This document shows positions 32,379 to 41,124 of a stretch of DNA of 41,930 nucleotides, piece by piece. This stretch comes from Candidatus Kryptoniota bacterium (lineage in GTDB: Bacteria; Bacteroidota; Ignavibacteria; Kryptoniales; JAKASW01), in the NCBI GenBank assembly GCA_024641705.1, contig JAHECO010000033.1, positions 1 through 41,930 on the forward strand, given 5' to 3'. Under the pieces are notes generated by a model. That model was not told the DNA's origin and searched no databases. It saw only the letters and a list, made by a program, of their open reading frames with translations. Position 1 is the stretch's first letter. The number at the start of each line of letters is the position of its first letter. Both the position numbers and the translations under genes were made by a program.

Positions 32379-32525
32379 AACTCCAACTTCCAAACGCCAA
32401 GCCCCAAACAAACAGCAAATAGTGAACTAAGAAGAGCAACTCCAAATCTGATCAATCCCTCTCTCTTCTTCATTTACTTTTTTGAAGTTGTTTGGAACCT
32501 GGATTTTGGCATTGGGAATTTATTC
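32379..32525. repeat. Long imperfect inverted repeat, A/C-rich to T/G-rich (copy 1)
   Basis: The left part (from AACTCCAACTTCCAAACG) and the complement of the right part (TTTGAAGTTGTTTGG...GGGAATTT) agree in most positions over about 33 bases, with the pattern AA-TCC-AA--CCAAA--CCA. The centre is ATCAATCCCTCTCTCTTC. A similar layout with the same CTCTCTCTTC centre occurs at 36616-36738, so this looks like a dispersed element. It lies downstream of gpmA and touches its stop codon. Confidence 0.6.
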
Positions 32526-33125
32526 CAGGTATTTCTTGCTGACTGTCTTTTCGCCATTGAATTCGTAAACAAGGGGAACCCCGGTCGGTATGTTGAGCTC
32601 GAGCACCTGTTCTTTCGTCATGTTGTCCAGGAACATCACAAGCGAGCGCAGGCTGTTGCCGTGCGCGACTACGAGGACTTCCTTCCCTGCCTTCACGTCG
32701 GGCTGGATCTTGAATTTCCAGTAAGGAAGGACTCTTGCCGCAGTGTCTTTCAGGCTTTCGCCGTTCGGCGGCGGCACGTCGTAGCTCCTGCGCCAGATGT
32801 ATACCTGCTCGTCGCCGAACTTCTTCGCGGTCTCCGCTTTGTTGAGGCCCTGCAGATCACCGTAATGCCTTTCGTTCAGCGCGGTATCGTATTCAACCGG
32901 AAGGTCGGTCTGTCCTGTCTTTTGCAGAACTATTTTCAGCGTATCGATGGCCCTTATAAGCTTCGAGCAGTAGCCCAGATCAAATCTGTAGTCCTTCAGT
33001 TTCTCGCCGGCGGATTCCGCTTCTTTCACTCCTCGCTCAGAAAGCGGGATATCCACCCAGCCTGTAAAACGATTTTCGAGATTCCACTGCGATTCGCCAT
33101 GACGGATTAAAACTAACTTAGACAT
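32520..33125 (-). CDS. gpmA: 2,3-bisphosphoglycerate-dependent phosphoglycerate mutase
   Basis: Interconverts 3- and 2-phosphoglycerate in glycolysis and gluconeogenesis. The 201-residue protein has the phosphohistidine motif LIRHGES (H9), [13 protein letters not shown], the [12 protein letters not shown] block with its catalytic Glu, and the second His in [12 protein letters not shown]. It is at the short end for dPGM, lacking part of the C-terminal tail, as in several bacterial forms. TTGGAG precedes the ATG. It ends a run of minus-strand genes before the tRNA. Confidence 0.95.
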   Translation of the reverse strand: MSKLVLIRHGESQWNLENRFTGWVDIPLSERGVKEAESAGEKLKDYRFDLGYCSKLIRAIDTLKIVLQKTGQTDLPVEYDTALNERHYGDLQGLNKAETAKKFGDEQVYIWRRSYDVPPPNGESLKDTAARVLPYWKFKIQPDVKAGKEVLVVAHGNSLRSLVMFLDNMTKEQVLELNIPTGVPLVYEFNGEKTVSKKYLE

Positions 33126-33181
33126 TTCAACTCCAATGAGAATTTGCTTTTCTTGTTCGTTTATAACTGCAGCACAATCAC

Positions 33182-33451
33182 TCAGGATCCGAGCAGCTGT
33201 TCGAAAACTTCCACATGGATCTTATGATTCAATATCAATTTGTTTATTCCGTGCTTCGCACGCAAGTCAGAAAGCCCCTTGAGCGGTTCGCCGATGTTGG
33301 AACCGACCGACACAATCTCCATGAACAATTCCGGCTGGTCATCCCTCTGCATCAGCTTCTCGAGTCCGAATTTCCTGGCCTCTTCGAAATAGGCCGCGAT
33401 CCTGTTTTTGAAATCCTCGACTGATGTTACGTGGTAGTAAATATAAACCAT
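33182..33451 (-). CDS. Small conserved protein, possibly DUF4936-like
   Basis: An 89-residue cytosolic protein beginning [14 protein letters not shown], predicted as a ferredoxin-like alpha/beta domain with strand YIYYHV, helix [10 protein letters not shown], and strand [10 protein letters not shown]. The start at 33451 is chosen because the longer frame runs into the upstream gene. The I-Y-Y-x-V opening and ...LMQRDD...ME.. pattern recall small monooxygenase-like proteins of the DUF4936 type; that match is from memory. It lies 10 bases after the O-methyltransferase stop, so it is probably cotranscribed. Function unknown. Confidence 0.65.
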   Translation of the reverse strand: MVYIYYHVTSVEDFKNRIAAYFEEARKFGLEKLMQRDDQPELFMEIVSVGSNIGEPLKGLSDLRAKHGINKLILNHKIHVEVFEQLLGS

Positions 33452-33461
33452 TGTGCATCTC

Positions 33462-34133
33462 TCAAATTTTGTAAGCCACGGCGACCCCATCCCTCACCGG
33501 GACGATCGAAGCCGCGAAATCTGTTCTGGTGAAAAGTCTGCGGTTGAATTCCTTGATTGCCTCAGTGGAGATATCGGCCTTTTTTTCGGTTACTTTACCG
33601 GACCAGAGCACGTTGTCCGCAACGAGGAGTCCTCCTTCCCTGATACGCGGCACGGCCTTGTCGAGCGCGGCAGGGTATCCCTGCTTATCAATGTCGATAA
33701 AGATTATGTCGAAATCACCTTCGACCTGGTCGATTATCTCGAGCGCGTTGCCGACATGATATTTGACGCGGTGTTGAAGACCCGCCTCCCGAAGATAGGT
33801 CTCCCCTTTCTCGCGGTTCGCCTCGCTTCCTTCAGTACAGTGGATCTCCCCGCCTTCTGCCGCGAGCGCCCACCAGTACCGCTCAATTATCACATATATG
33901 TATGCGGCATGCCGCAAAGCGGCAAATGCAGAATAACCGAACCCGGAACCCATTTCGAATATACGCCGGGCATTCACCATCCTGGCGAGCTGGTACAGCA
34001 GCTTCCCCACGAGGGGGCCAACTATCGGGAAATCTCTTTCCCGCGCCTCGGCCTCCATCTTTGCCAGCACTTGATGACGGGGACCGTAAAGGTCTCCCAG
34101 ATATTTTTCTATATTCGAATCGACTATTTGCAT
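33462..34133 (-). CDS. Caffeoyl-CoA-type O-methyltransferase with a palindromic in-frame insertion
   Basis: A SAM-dependent O-methyltransferase (Methyltransf_3/24), predicted soluble, substrate unknown. The 223-residue protein has IFEMGSGFGYSAF (motif I, 58-70), HCTEGS, GNALEIID, the metal/catalytic IIFIDIDKQGYP and LVADNVLWSGKV, the family's landmarks. Between FGYSA and YWWAL there is a 16-residue stretch (70-85) that I do not expect in the family and that is encoded by palindrome-rich DNA (33879-33926). The ATG follows GGGAGGG. Located downstream of the flippase gene with a 46-base gap. Confidence 0.88.
   Translation of the reverse strand: MQIVDSNIEKYLGDLYGPRHQVLAKMEAEARERDFPIVGPLVGKLLYQLARMVNARRIFEMGSGFGYSAFAALRHAAYIYVIIERYWWALAAEGGEIHCTEGSEANREKGETYLREAGLQHRVKYHVGNALEIIDQVEGDFDIIFIDIDKQGYPAALDKAVPRIREGGLLVADNVLWSGKVTEKKADISTEAIKEFNRRLFTRTDFAASIVPVRDGVAVAYKI
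33879..33926. repeat. 48-base in-frame palindromic insertion within the O-methyltransferase gene
   Basis: Contains three palindromes in series: ACATATATGT (33892-33901), GCGGCATGCCGC (33904-33915) and GCCGC-AAA-GCGGC (33911-33923). The length is divisible by three and the frame stays open, adding residues 70-85 of the enzyme. Boundaries are inferred from the family pattern. Confidence 0.5.
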
Positions 34134-34179
34134 CCGACCCTCCCGAAAGACTTTCAGTCGTGGATATTGCCTGGAAGGC

Positions 34180-35634
34180 TTAGTTCACTATGAATTGCAT
34201 TTTCCTGAGGTTGACCACGCGGACCGACTTCGTGGCCAGCGCCACACCGGCAAACACGCCGGCAAAAGCCACACATTCAACGACGAAACGCAGATATACA
34301 TTCCCGAAGAGTCCGCGGACGAACAGGAGTGGGACCAGCCCGACCGCAGAAATGATCACGACCTTGAACATCTTCATCCACGGAAACATCTCCACGACAT
34401 TCGATTTGAGCAGGAACGTAAGAACTCCGACCAGGACGACAACCTGCAGGTACGTCACAATCACCTTCCCGATCGCCGCGCCTTCCAGCCCGTAAATCCG
34501 GAGGAGGAAGTACGATGCGAGACCGCTGAGGAACATCTCCGCAACCGAAGCGTACATATAGAATTTCTGTTTGCCGAGTGAGAAAAGAGCCTGGCTGTAA
34601 AACGCGAGTCGAAGAGGAAGAAGGAGTAGGAAGATCCTGAAGATGCCCGCGCTCACTACGTACTTGCTGCCGAAAAAGAAACCCATGAAATCGTTCGCCG
34701 AGAAAAGGAGGAACACCATGAGTGGGAGGAGAAAGAATCCCGTTTTTGATATGGAATTGCGCCAGATCTGGATAAACTTCCCGCGCATCTCCGTCGAGCC
34801 GAGCTCGCTGAACACCGGGAAAAGCACGGCGGATGCGGAACCTGTAATCACGGCGATCAACGGCAGCTCTTTCGAGCCGATAGCGTAAACAGCAAACTTG
34901 TCGGGTGAAAAAAACAAAGTGACGAGGTATCTGTCTATCTGCTTGCTGATCGTGCCGGCGATTCCGCTGACAAGGATCGGAAGCGCGTAGAGGAGCTGCG
35001 CCTTCATTACCGTCGAAAGCCCGCCTGAAAAGAATTTGCGCGCACGCGCCAGGAAAATGAAGAGGTAAACCGATTTCACCGCGCCGATGAAGGCGATGGA
35101 GATAAAGACAATCGTCAGGCTGTGGAAAAAGAGGGCCGCTATCAGGACCGACGCCGCAAAGAGGACGGCGAGGATGAGATTCCCCCAGAGCAGGAGCCCT
35201 ACTTTCCGTTCCGTCACGAATATCGATTCGAACATTAGCGAAGGCGAAGAGAGAACGGCGTACACCGCGAAGATGCGAATGTATTCGGTCAGCGCTTCGG
35301 CGCCGAACCAGCGAGCTATCAGCGGGGCGAAAACGGCGAGGACTATTCCGGATGCCACACCGATTATGGTGGCAGCGGCTATGGCGGAGGAGTAGACCGC
35401 GCGTCTGTCCTCGCGGGCGGAGAAGTAGTAGACAGAACTGCTGAGCCCGTACCCGACCAGCGGCAGGAAGGAGTTGTACACGAGCCAGACCTGCTCGTAG
35501 TTGCCGTACTCCGAACGCGTGAGGAGACGCGTCAGAATCATCGAAGCAGCCAGGAGCCCGAGAATGTTTACGAGCTTCGACACACCGACGAGGCCGGCAC
35601 TCTGCGTCAGCGAAAACTCTTCGGGCTTCTCCAT
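34180..35634 (-). CDS. Polysaccharide/oligosaccharide flippase (Wzx/MATE-like)
   Basis: A 484-residue inner-membrane protein with about 12-14 hydrophobic segments, beginning with the family-typical TQSAGLVGVSKLVNILGLLAASMILTRLLTRSEYGNYEQ. It is predicted to flip lipid-linked sugars or related amphiphiles across the membrane. The start at 35634 shares a base with the preceding gene's stop (TGATG); a frame extending further upstream lies within that gene. With a FemAB-like transferase ahead and an O-methyltransferase after it, it may serve cell-surface glycan or exopolysaccharide export, but no glycosyltransferase is nearby. Confidence 0.88.
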   Translation of the reverse strand: MEKPEEFSLTQSAGLVGVSKLVNILGLLAASMILTRLLTRSEYGNYEQVWLVYNSFLPLVGYGLSSSVYYFSAREDRRAVYSSAIAAATIIGVASGIVLAVFAPLIARWFGAEALTEYIRIFAVYAVLSSPSLMFESIFVTERKVGLLLWGNLILAVLFAASVLIAALFFHSLTIVFISIAFIGAVKSVYLFIFLARARKFFSGGLSTVMKAQLLYALPILVSGIAGTISKQIDRYLVTLFFSPDKFAVYAIGSKELPLIAVITGSASAVLFPVFSELGSTEMRGKFIQIWRNSISKTGFFLLPLMVFLLFSANDFMGFFFGSKYVVSAGIFRIFLLLLPLRLAFYSQALFSLGKQKFYMYASVAEMFLSGLASYFLLRIYGLEGAAIGKVIVTYLQVVVLVGVLTFLLKSNVVEMFPWMKMFKVVIISAVGLVPLLFVRGLFGNVYLRFVVECVAFAGVFAGVALATKSVRVVNLRKMQFIVN

Positions 35635-36602
35635 CAAATCTTCTTTACCAGCGATGCGAGTCGGGCGGTAAAACTGTTGGCGCGCCATACCCTGAAGTAT
35701 GTTGCCAGCCGCGGTCCGAAGGAGGATTTGAAAAGGTTGATCGTAGGTGTGTTGGCGCCAACGAAGTCGACGAACCCGCGGCCGGCTTCTTTCTCAGCCG
35801 CGAGGATGCCGTCGTAAAGCATGTGCGAAGCCCCCTTCTCCGCCTGTGCGTCCGTCCCGCTGACGAAGAAATAATTAGCGCGTTCGGTACGCAGCGACGC
35901 AAGTCCCGCTATCACCTCACCGCTCTTGTTCCTGACGCACGACATTGCGAGCAAACCCGCTTCGTTGAGCTTCTTCAGGAGACCGGCGAGTAAGTCCTGC
36001 GTGACGGGAGGTTTTCGCCCGTGGCGCTCATAACTGAGCAAATTGAGCGATATCAGCTGATCCACCGAACATGTCCCGCCTGTCAGTCCGGCCTGCTCGG
36101 CAGATCGGAGAACCTCCCGCAGCGATTTCGTGTAGTTCTCGCGCGAGAAATTCTCGATGTCGACAATATACGTGTACTGCGGAGCGACGGTCGCCCCTGC
36201 CCATTGGAAAGGCCGGACGTCGGCAATCCCCGGCTGAAAAACCACCTGGTAAAAACTGAAACGCTCCCGCAAGTATTTCTCCAGCACCTCGAGCGCCATT
36301 AACCTGTCGTATTCCTGCTTCTGCGCCTTCGAGGTTTCGAGCGAACGAAAGTGGACGCCATCGTAGGCCCTGACCGGCATGAGTTTCACGAGCGGCTGCA
36401 TCAGTCTTGTCCCCGTGAAAAAAGCGCACGACGCTACGGGAGTTTCTTTCCTCGTTATCTGGATGAACTCAATATCGCGGGAGAAGACATCCCTGTAAGC
36501 GTCCAGGAATTTGGGTAGAGAGTACGGGTCCGCGGGCGGGTTTTCGGAGAGGAATTTTTCGTGGGCGGCTGAATCTACTTTCTCTACTTTCAGCTCGGCC
36601 AT
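35634..36602 (-). CDS. FemAB/GNAT-like acyl- or aminoacyltransferase (Acetyltransf_6 type)
   Basis: A 322-residue protein with two GNAT-like halves. Indicators are LPKFLDAYRDVF near the N-terminus (like the PFQSPEWL region of CelD/FemAB proteins), YTYIVDIENFSRENYTKSLREVLRSAEQAG in the centre (KxxREVLR block) and the C-terminal VIAGLASLRTERANYFFVSGTDAQAEKGASHMLYDGILAAEK acetyltransferase core. Such proteins are common in exopolysaccharide loci. Substrate unknown. Coupled to the flippase by a one-base overlap, supporting a shared surface-polymer role. Confidence 0.8.
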   Translation of the reverse strand: MAELKVEKVDSAAHEKFLSENPPADPYSLPKFLDAYRDVFSRDIEFIQITRKETPVASCAFFTGTRLMQPLVKLMPVRAYDGVHFRSLETSKAQKQEYDRLMALEVLEKYLRERFSFYQVVFQPGIADVRPFQWAGATVAPQYTYIVDIENFSRENYTKSLREVLRSAEQAGLTGGTCSVDQLISLNLLSYERHGRKPPVTQDLLAGLLKKLNEAGLLAMSCVRNKSGEVIAGLASLRTERANYFFVSGTDAQAEKGASHMLYDGILAAEKEAGRGFVDFVGANTPTINLFKSSFGPRLATYFRVWRANSFTARLASLVKKI

Positions 36603-36615
36603 ATCAGGGAAGACA

Positions 36616-36738
36616 AATCCTAAACTCTAAACTCGAAACTCTAAATGAATTCAAAAGGCGGAAACCCAGGGTAGAGCCCCTCTCTCTCTTCAATTTTGAG
36701 TTTTTGGTTTGTTTAGAGTTTAGCATTTAGGATTTAGA
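36616..36738. repeat. Long imperfect inverted repeat, A-rich to T-rich (copy 2)
   Basis: The left arm (36616-36657), with CTAAACT units, and the right arm (about 36692-36738) pair over about 40 positions, starting AATCCTAAA on one side and ending TTTAGGATT on the other. The centre is CCCCTCTCTCTCTTC. It fills almost the whole 144-base gap between hslU and the FemAB-like gene and matches the style of the repeat at 32379-32525. Confidence 0.65.
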
Positions 36739-36746
36739 ATTTCCCG

Positions 36747-38144
36747 TCAGAGGATATACTTGCTGAGGTCTCGATCCTTCACGATCTTGCTCAGCTTGTC
36801 GCGTACCATGTCCCGAGTTATTTCGACGTCGGTCGAAACGATTCTGTCCGGCACATCGAACAGGATATCCTCGAGCAGAGTTGTCATGATCGTATGAAGT
36901 CTTCGTGCACCGATATTCTCGACCTGTTCGTTGACTTCGGTCGCCACGCCGGCAATTTCACGGATAGCGTCGTCGGTGAACTTTATGGATATTCCTTCGG
37001 TCGCGAGAAGCGCCGTGTATTGCTTTATGAGCGCGTTCTCCGGCAGCGTGAGTATCTTGAAGAAGTCTTCCTCGTTGAGGCTGTTGAGCTCCACTCTTAT
37101 CGGGAATCTTCCCTGCAGCTCGGGGATGAGGTCGGATGGTTTCGTCGTATGGAAAGCACCGCTCGCGATGAAAAGGACGTGGTCGGTCCTGACGGCGCCG
37201 TACTTCGTCATGACTGTCGAGCCTTCGACGATCGGCAGTAGGTCCTTCTGCACGCCTTCGCGCGATACGTCCGGGCCCCGCGTCTCCCCGCCGGTAGAAG
37301 CCACCTTGTCTATCTCGTCGACGAAGACTATCCCGTTGTTTTCGGCGCGGCTGATCGCTTCTCTCACCACGCCGTCCATGTCGACGAGTTTCTGCGACTC
37401 CTCCTGCTCGAATATCTTCAGCGCCTCCGGAATCGGCACGCGCCTGTTCTTCGTCTTCTTCGGCATTATGTTGCTGAGGAGATCCTGAAAATTCGCTCCC
37501 AGGTCCTCTCCCCCGAACGGGCCGAACACCTGCATCATGGGGATATTATCCGACGTCACCTGTACTTCTATCGTACGTTTGTCAAGCTCGCCGTTCTGAA
37601 GCATCTTCCTGAGCTTCTCCCTTGTCTGCCGGCGCTCCTCTTCCTCTTCGGCACTGCCGTTGGCTTCGACGCCGACTTTCCTGGAGGGCTTCATCGGTAT
37701 CAGCTCGTCCAGTACCCTTTCTTCCGCCAGCGCCTTGGCGCGGTCATGAACTTCGGCCGTCTTCTCGGAGCGCACCCCCGAGACCGCAATTTCTGCGAGA
37801 TCGCGGATCATCGATTCTACGTCTCTCCCGACATAGCCGACCTCGGTAAATTTCGAGGCTTCGACCTTGACGAAGGGGGCGTTAGACAGTCTGGCCAGCC
37901 GGCGTGCGATCTCCGTCTTGCCGACTCCCGTCGGACCGATCAGGATAATATTGTTCGGCATTATTTCTTCGCGGAGGTCGTCAGGCACCTGCTGCCGCCG
38001 CCAGCGGTTTCGAAGGGCGATGGCCACGGACTTCTTCGCCGCATCCTGGCCGATGATGTATTTATCGAGTTCCTTGACTATCGAACGAGGAGTCAGCTCA
38101 CGCTTTGATGGGTCGCTCTTTATAAGTTTCGCTGATTTCGTCAT
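36747..38144 (-). CDS. hslU: HslU ATPase, unfoldase of the HslUV protease
   Basis: AAA+ ring that unfolds substrates and feeds them to HslV. The 465-residue protein starts at 38144, one base after the hslV stop; the longer frame overlaps hslV. It has [25 protein letters not shown], Walker A GPTGVGKT, the pore loop GYVGRDVE, an intermediate (I) domain with [13 protein letters not shown], Walker [11 protein letters not shown], sensor 1 FIASGAFH and the C-terminal tail DLSKYIL that docks into HslV. Complete and of usual length. Confidence 0.97.
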   Translation of the reverse strand: MTKSAKLIKSDPSKRELTPRSIVKELDKYIIGQDAAKKSVAIALRNRWRRQQVPDDLREEIMPNNIILIGPTGVGKTEIARRLARLSNAPFVKVEASKFTEVGYVGRDVESMIRDLAEIAVSGVRSEKTAEVHDRAKALAEERVLDELIPMKPSRKVGVEANGSAEEEEERRQTREKLRKMLQNGELDKRTIEVQVTSDNIPMMQVFGPFGGEDLGANFQDLLSNIMPKKTKNRRVPIPEALKIFEQEESQKLVDMDGVVREAISRAENNGIVFVDEIDKVASTGGETRGPDVSREGVQKDLLPIVEGSTVMTKYGAVRTDHVLFIASGAFHTTKPSDLIPELQGRFPIRVELNSLNEEDFFKILTLPENALIKQYTALLATEGISIKFTDDAIREIAGVATEVNEQVENIGARRLHTIMTTLLEDILFDVPDRIVSTDVEITRDMVRDKLSKIVKDRDLSKYIL

Positions 38145-38145
38145 T

Positions 38146-38676
38146 TCAGATTTCTTCGATGGAAAAATTCTTGTTCGTGTAGATACATATGTCGGAGGCG
38201 GCATTCAGGGATTCGAGCACTACCTCCTTTGCCGTCATGTTAGTGTGCTTGAGAAGGACTCTCGCTGCAGCGAGCGCGTAATTTCCTCCCGAACCTATCG
38301 CGACGATCTTGTCGTCCGGTTCGACGACGTCCCCGTTTCCGGAGATCAGAAGCGACGTATCGCTGTTCATCACGGCCAGCAGTGCCTCGAGGCGGCGCAG
38401 GTACTTGTCCATTCGCCAGTCCTTGGTCAGCTCGACGGCGGCCCTGCTGAGGTTGCCGTGATATTGCTGGAGCTTGTCCTCGAAGCGCTCGAACAGCGTG
38501 AACGCGTCGGCGGATGCACCCGCAAAACCTGCAAGCACGGTGTCGTTATACAGTTTGCGGACCTTCTTCGAGTTGTTCTTCATTACGGATTGACCGATAG
38601 TTACCTGCCCGTCACTCCCTATCGCGCATTTCCCGTCTTTGATGATCCCGATTACAGTCGTTCCGTGAATTAGCAT
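38146..38676 (-). CDS. hslV: HslV peptidase subunit
   Basis: Threonine peptidase of the HslUV (ClpQY) complex in the cytosol. The 176-residue protein begins MLIHG, a short propeptide, then TTVIGI, so Thr6 should become the N-terminal nucleophile after cleavage. GSDGQVTIG and the conserved Lys in the [10 protein letters not shown] block follow, and the end [14 protein letters not shown] is family-typical. AGAGGA precedes the ATG. Paired with hslU directly downstream. Confidence 0.97.
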   Translation of the reverse strand: MLIHGTTVIGIIKDGKCAIGSDGQVTIGQSVMKNNSKKVRKLYNDTVLAGFAGASADAFTLFERFEDKLQQYHGNLSRAAVELTKDWRMDKYLRRLEALLAVMNSDTSLLISGNGDVVEPDDKIVAIGSGGNYALAAARVLLKHTNMTAKEVVLESLNAASDICIYTNKNFSIEEI

Positions 38677-38736
38677 TGCGATCCTCTGGATATTGGGAAT
38701 CCGGTTAAAGCGATAAAACCGGCCCCGACCCGACTC

Positions 38737-38973
38737 TCAGCCGGGTTTGTTCATTTCGCCCAACACTCTCTCATATACGCTCAGCATTAGCAGCGCCTCC
38801 TTCCAGTCCAGGAGGTCGTCTTCCATTTGCGGTGTCAGGCCTGATTCCGATGTCTTCTTCTCCAGGTCCTCGTAGGACGCAGAGTACTTGGACTCGTAAC
38901 GGAGCACGACTTCGTGGTAATGCCGGATCTTTCCTTCAACGGTTTCCCGGTCAAGTGTGTCTATTATTCCCAT
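38737..38973 (-). CDS. Small helical protein of unknown function between rpoN and hslV
   Basis: A 78-residue acidic, all-helical-looking protein (MGIIDTLDRETVEGKIRHYHEV...). The start at 38973 follows AAGGAC closely and lies four bases after the rpoN stop; the longer frame would overlap rpoN by 90 bases. No membrane segment or known motif; the middle part (YSASYEDLEKKT) suggests a coiled coil. It may be an antitoxin- or adaptor-like partner of its neighbours, but there is no direct evidence. It ends 60 bases before hslV. Confidence 0.6.
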   Translation of the reverse strand: MGIIDTLDRETVEGKIRHYHEVVLRYESKYSASYEDLEKKTSESGLTPQMEDDLLDWKEALLMLSVYERVLGEMNKPG

Positions 38974-38977
38974 GTCC

Positions 38978-40429
38978 TTATGCCTCTCGCCGCATCCGGG
39001 CCGGCGGAATCCGAAGCTGCTCTCGGTATTTGGTGACCGTCCTGCGTGCGACCTTGTAACCATGCTGGTTCAACAGCTCCGTTATCTTCTCGTCGTTGAG
39101 CGGAGTTGTCTTCGCCTCCGCCTCGATCATGCTCTTTATCTTGTTCTTAATCTCGCGGGTCGCGACTTCCTCGCCATCCGTCGTCTTCAATCCTTCGCTG
39201 AACAGATCGCGCAGCCTGAAAACGCCGTAATCGGTCTGGACATACTTCGCGCTGACGACACGGCTGATCGTGGATATGTCGAACCCGGTCCTGTCCGCTA
39301 TGTCGCGGTAAATCAGAGGGTGGATATTGTCCGGCCCTTCGGTAAAGAACTCGCGCTGGGTTTCGATAAGCGCCTGCATCACCCTGGTCATAGTCTGCCG
39401 CCGCTGCTGCAGGGCGTTGACGAACCATTTCGCCGATTCGAGTTTCCTCTTGAGAAAATCCTTTGTCTGCGCATCGGTCTTGTGTCCGCGGGCCTGCTTC
39501 ATCATGTCGAGGTATCTCGGGCTTATCCGGACCTGCGGCATGTCGCGCTCGTTCAGCGTTATTACGAGTTCGTCCTGCTCATTTTCATGGACGACGAAAT
39601 CCGGGACGACCACCGTCGTCTCGAGCGGGAGGAGGAACCCCTCGCCCGGTTTCGGGTTCAACTTCTTTATGACCGCGTCGGCAATCTTCAATTCCTCCAC
39701 CGTCATATTCAGCTTCTTCTCAAGCTGGTCGTAACGGTGGTTTGAATAATCCTCGAAGTCCTCCTCGATGACCCTCAGCGCGATAGCTCTCTCGGCCGGC
39801 TCGATATCCGTGCGGGCTTTCAACTGAACGAGGAGGCATTCACGCAGGTTGCGCGCGCCAACTCCAAGCGGATCTAGAGTCTGAATGCCTGCAAGAACCC
39901 TCTCCGCATCCTCTACAGTCATTTCAAGTTGGAACGACAGGTTGGCATCTTCGACTATCTTCACCAGGTCCTCGCGCAGATAGCCGTCGTCGTCTATGTT
40001 GCCGATGATCTCTTCACCGAGGAGTTTCTCTTTCTCGTTGAAGTCGAGCAGCTGCAGCTGCTGGATGAGGTGGTCGTACATGTTCTCGAGCGCCGGAGGG
40101 GCAAACTCGAATTCATCTTCGTCTTGAGAACGCTTCCTGAGGCGTATATCGGTATCGTCGTTCCGGAACTCGTCGAGGTCAACGTCGCTGAACTCAGGCT
40201 CGTCTATCGGGTCGTCGGCCTTCTCCTCCGTCTCCTTGAGCTCCATCTCCGGCTCTTCGACAAGCTCTTCTGTTTCTTCGAGTTCAAGGACGGGATTCTC
40301 GTCGAGTTCAGTCCTGAGCCTCTGCTGCAGTGCAAAGATAGGCTGCTGCAGGAGGTCGTAGTATAATATCTGCTGCGGCTGGAGTCGCAACTCCTGACTT
40401 AGCCGCTGTGTCTGTCCAAACTTCAGCAT
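38978..40429 (-). CDS. rpoN: RNA polymerase sigma-54 factor (RpoN)
   Basis: Directs RNA polymerase to -24/-12 promoters that need an AAA+ activator. The 483-residue protein has the Gln/Leu-rich region I (LRLQPQQILYYDLLQQPIFAL), a long acidic linker (about 45-110, many E/D), the core-binding domain, a helix-turn-helix region (DIADRTGFDISTISRVVSAKYVQ) and the C-terminal RpoN box A-R-R-T-V-T-K-Y-R-E. Complete. The SD is weak. It follows the DUF3109-like gene by 18 bases and is probably cotranscribed with it and with the small gene after it. I saw no clear sigma-54 promoter in this window. Confidence 0.97.
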   Translation of the reverse strand: MLKFGQTQRLSQELRLQPQQILYYDLLQQPIFALQQRLRTELDENPVLELEETEELVEEPEMELKETEEKADDPIDEPEFSDVDLDEFRNDDTDIRLRKRSQDEDEFEFAPPALENMYDHLIQQLQLLDFNEKEKLLGEEIIGNIDDDGYLREDLVKIVEDANLSFQLEMTVEDAERVLAGIQTLDPLGVGARNLRECLLVQLKARTDIEPAERAIALRVIEEDFEDYSNHRYDQLEKKLNMTVEELKIADAVIKKLNPKPGEGFLLPLETTVVVPDFVVHENEQDELVITLNERDMPQVRISPRYLDMMKQARGHKTDAQTKDFLKRKLESAKWFVNALQQRRQTMTRVMQALIETQREFFTEGPDNIHPLIYRDIADRTGFDISTISRVVSAKYVQTDYGVFRLRDLFSEGLKTTDGEEVATREIKNKIKSMIEAEAKTTPLNDEKITELLNQHGYKVARRTVTKYREQLRIPPARMRREA

Positions 40430-40447
40430 TTCAGAAATCTACTTCCA

Positions 40448-41029
40448 TCATGTTTTCTCGACGGGTTTCAGTCCCGCATGAGTCTCCAGTTTGCCGAACC
40501 ACTCTTCCCCGTACAGCCGGGTAAGCGCACTCCTCAAGAACTCTATTACTCCGACGTTTTCGGATTCACCTTTTGTTACGGCAGGCCTGCATTCGGCAAG
40601 CTCATGATAGCGCAAAATGTCTCCGCCGAACCTGCCGACGCGGATAGGATAAAGGTGACAGGAAATGGGCTTCCTGAAACCCACTTTGCCGTTATTGAAG
40701 GCCTTTTCAATCGCACACTTGGCAATGCCGTTTTCTCTATATACGAAAACACAGTCTTCGTCGTCGACGCATGTCGTGGCGTAATCGCCGCGCGGTCCTT
40801 CGTAGAACCCCGATTTTTCTATCAACTTCCGCTTCTCTTCACTCAGCAGAGGGAGCACTTCTGTCAGTACCCCCTCGATTTCGGGGATCTCTAAATCGAG
40901 CAGCGGCGCACCTCTTCCTCCGGGAAGGCTGCAGCAGGCGCCCTTACATTTCAGAAGGTCGCATGCAAACTTCCTTTCGGTGAGACTGCCTTCGACAGTC
41001 ACGTCATCTATGACAATTAATTCCCTCAT
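40448..41029 (-). CDS. DUF3109-like Cys-rich protein
   Basis: A 193-residue protein of unknown function. It has the cluster CDLLKCKGACC (positions about 23-33) followed by TTCVDDEDCVFVY, a later C-A-I-E-K and RKPISCHLYPIRV, with about nine Cys in all, resembling the YkgJ/DUF3109 group in which such residues bind zinc or an Fe-S centre. N-terminal RELIVIDDVTVEGSLTERKFACDL is characteristic in Bacteroidota members. It begins the putative operon with rpoN and hslVU. A redox or metal-handling role is possible but unproven. Confidence 0.82.
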   Translation of the reverse strand: MRELIVIDDVTVEGSLTERKFACDLLKCKGACCSLPGGRGAPLLDLEIPEIEGVLTEVLPLLSEEKRKLIEKSGFYEGPRGDYATTCVDDEDCVFVYRENGIAKCAIEKAFNNGKVGFRKPISCHLYPIRVGRFGGDILRYHELAECRPAVTKGESENVGVIEFLRSALTRLYGEEWFGKLETHAGLKPVEKT

Positions 41030-41058
41030 GACCTGATTAAGTTAACAACTCATAGACT

Positions 41059-41080
41059 AACATGAAACAAACATGGAACA
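41059..41080. promoter_or_regulatory. Tandem 11-base direct repeat upstream of the DUF3109-rpoN operon
   Basis: AACATGAAACA (41059-41069) followed immediately by AACATGGAACA (41070-41080), one mismatch, about 30-50 bases before the start codon. One helical turn per unit suits a protein binding one face of DNA. No -35/-10 pair could be defined. Confidence 0.35.
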
Positions 41081-41124
41081 GAAGTTGCAGCGAAATGTGG
41101 CTGAATTGAGTTTAGAGAGGGAAT

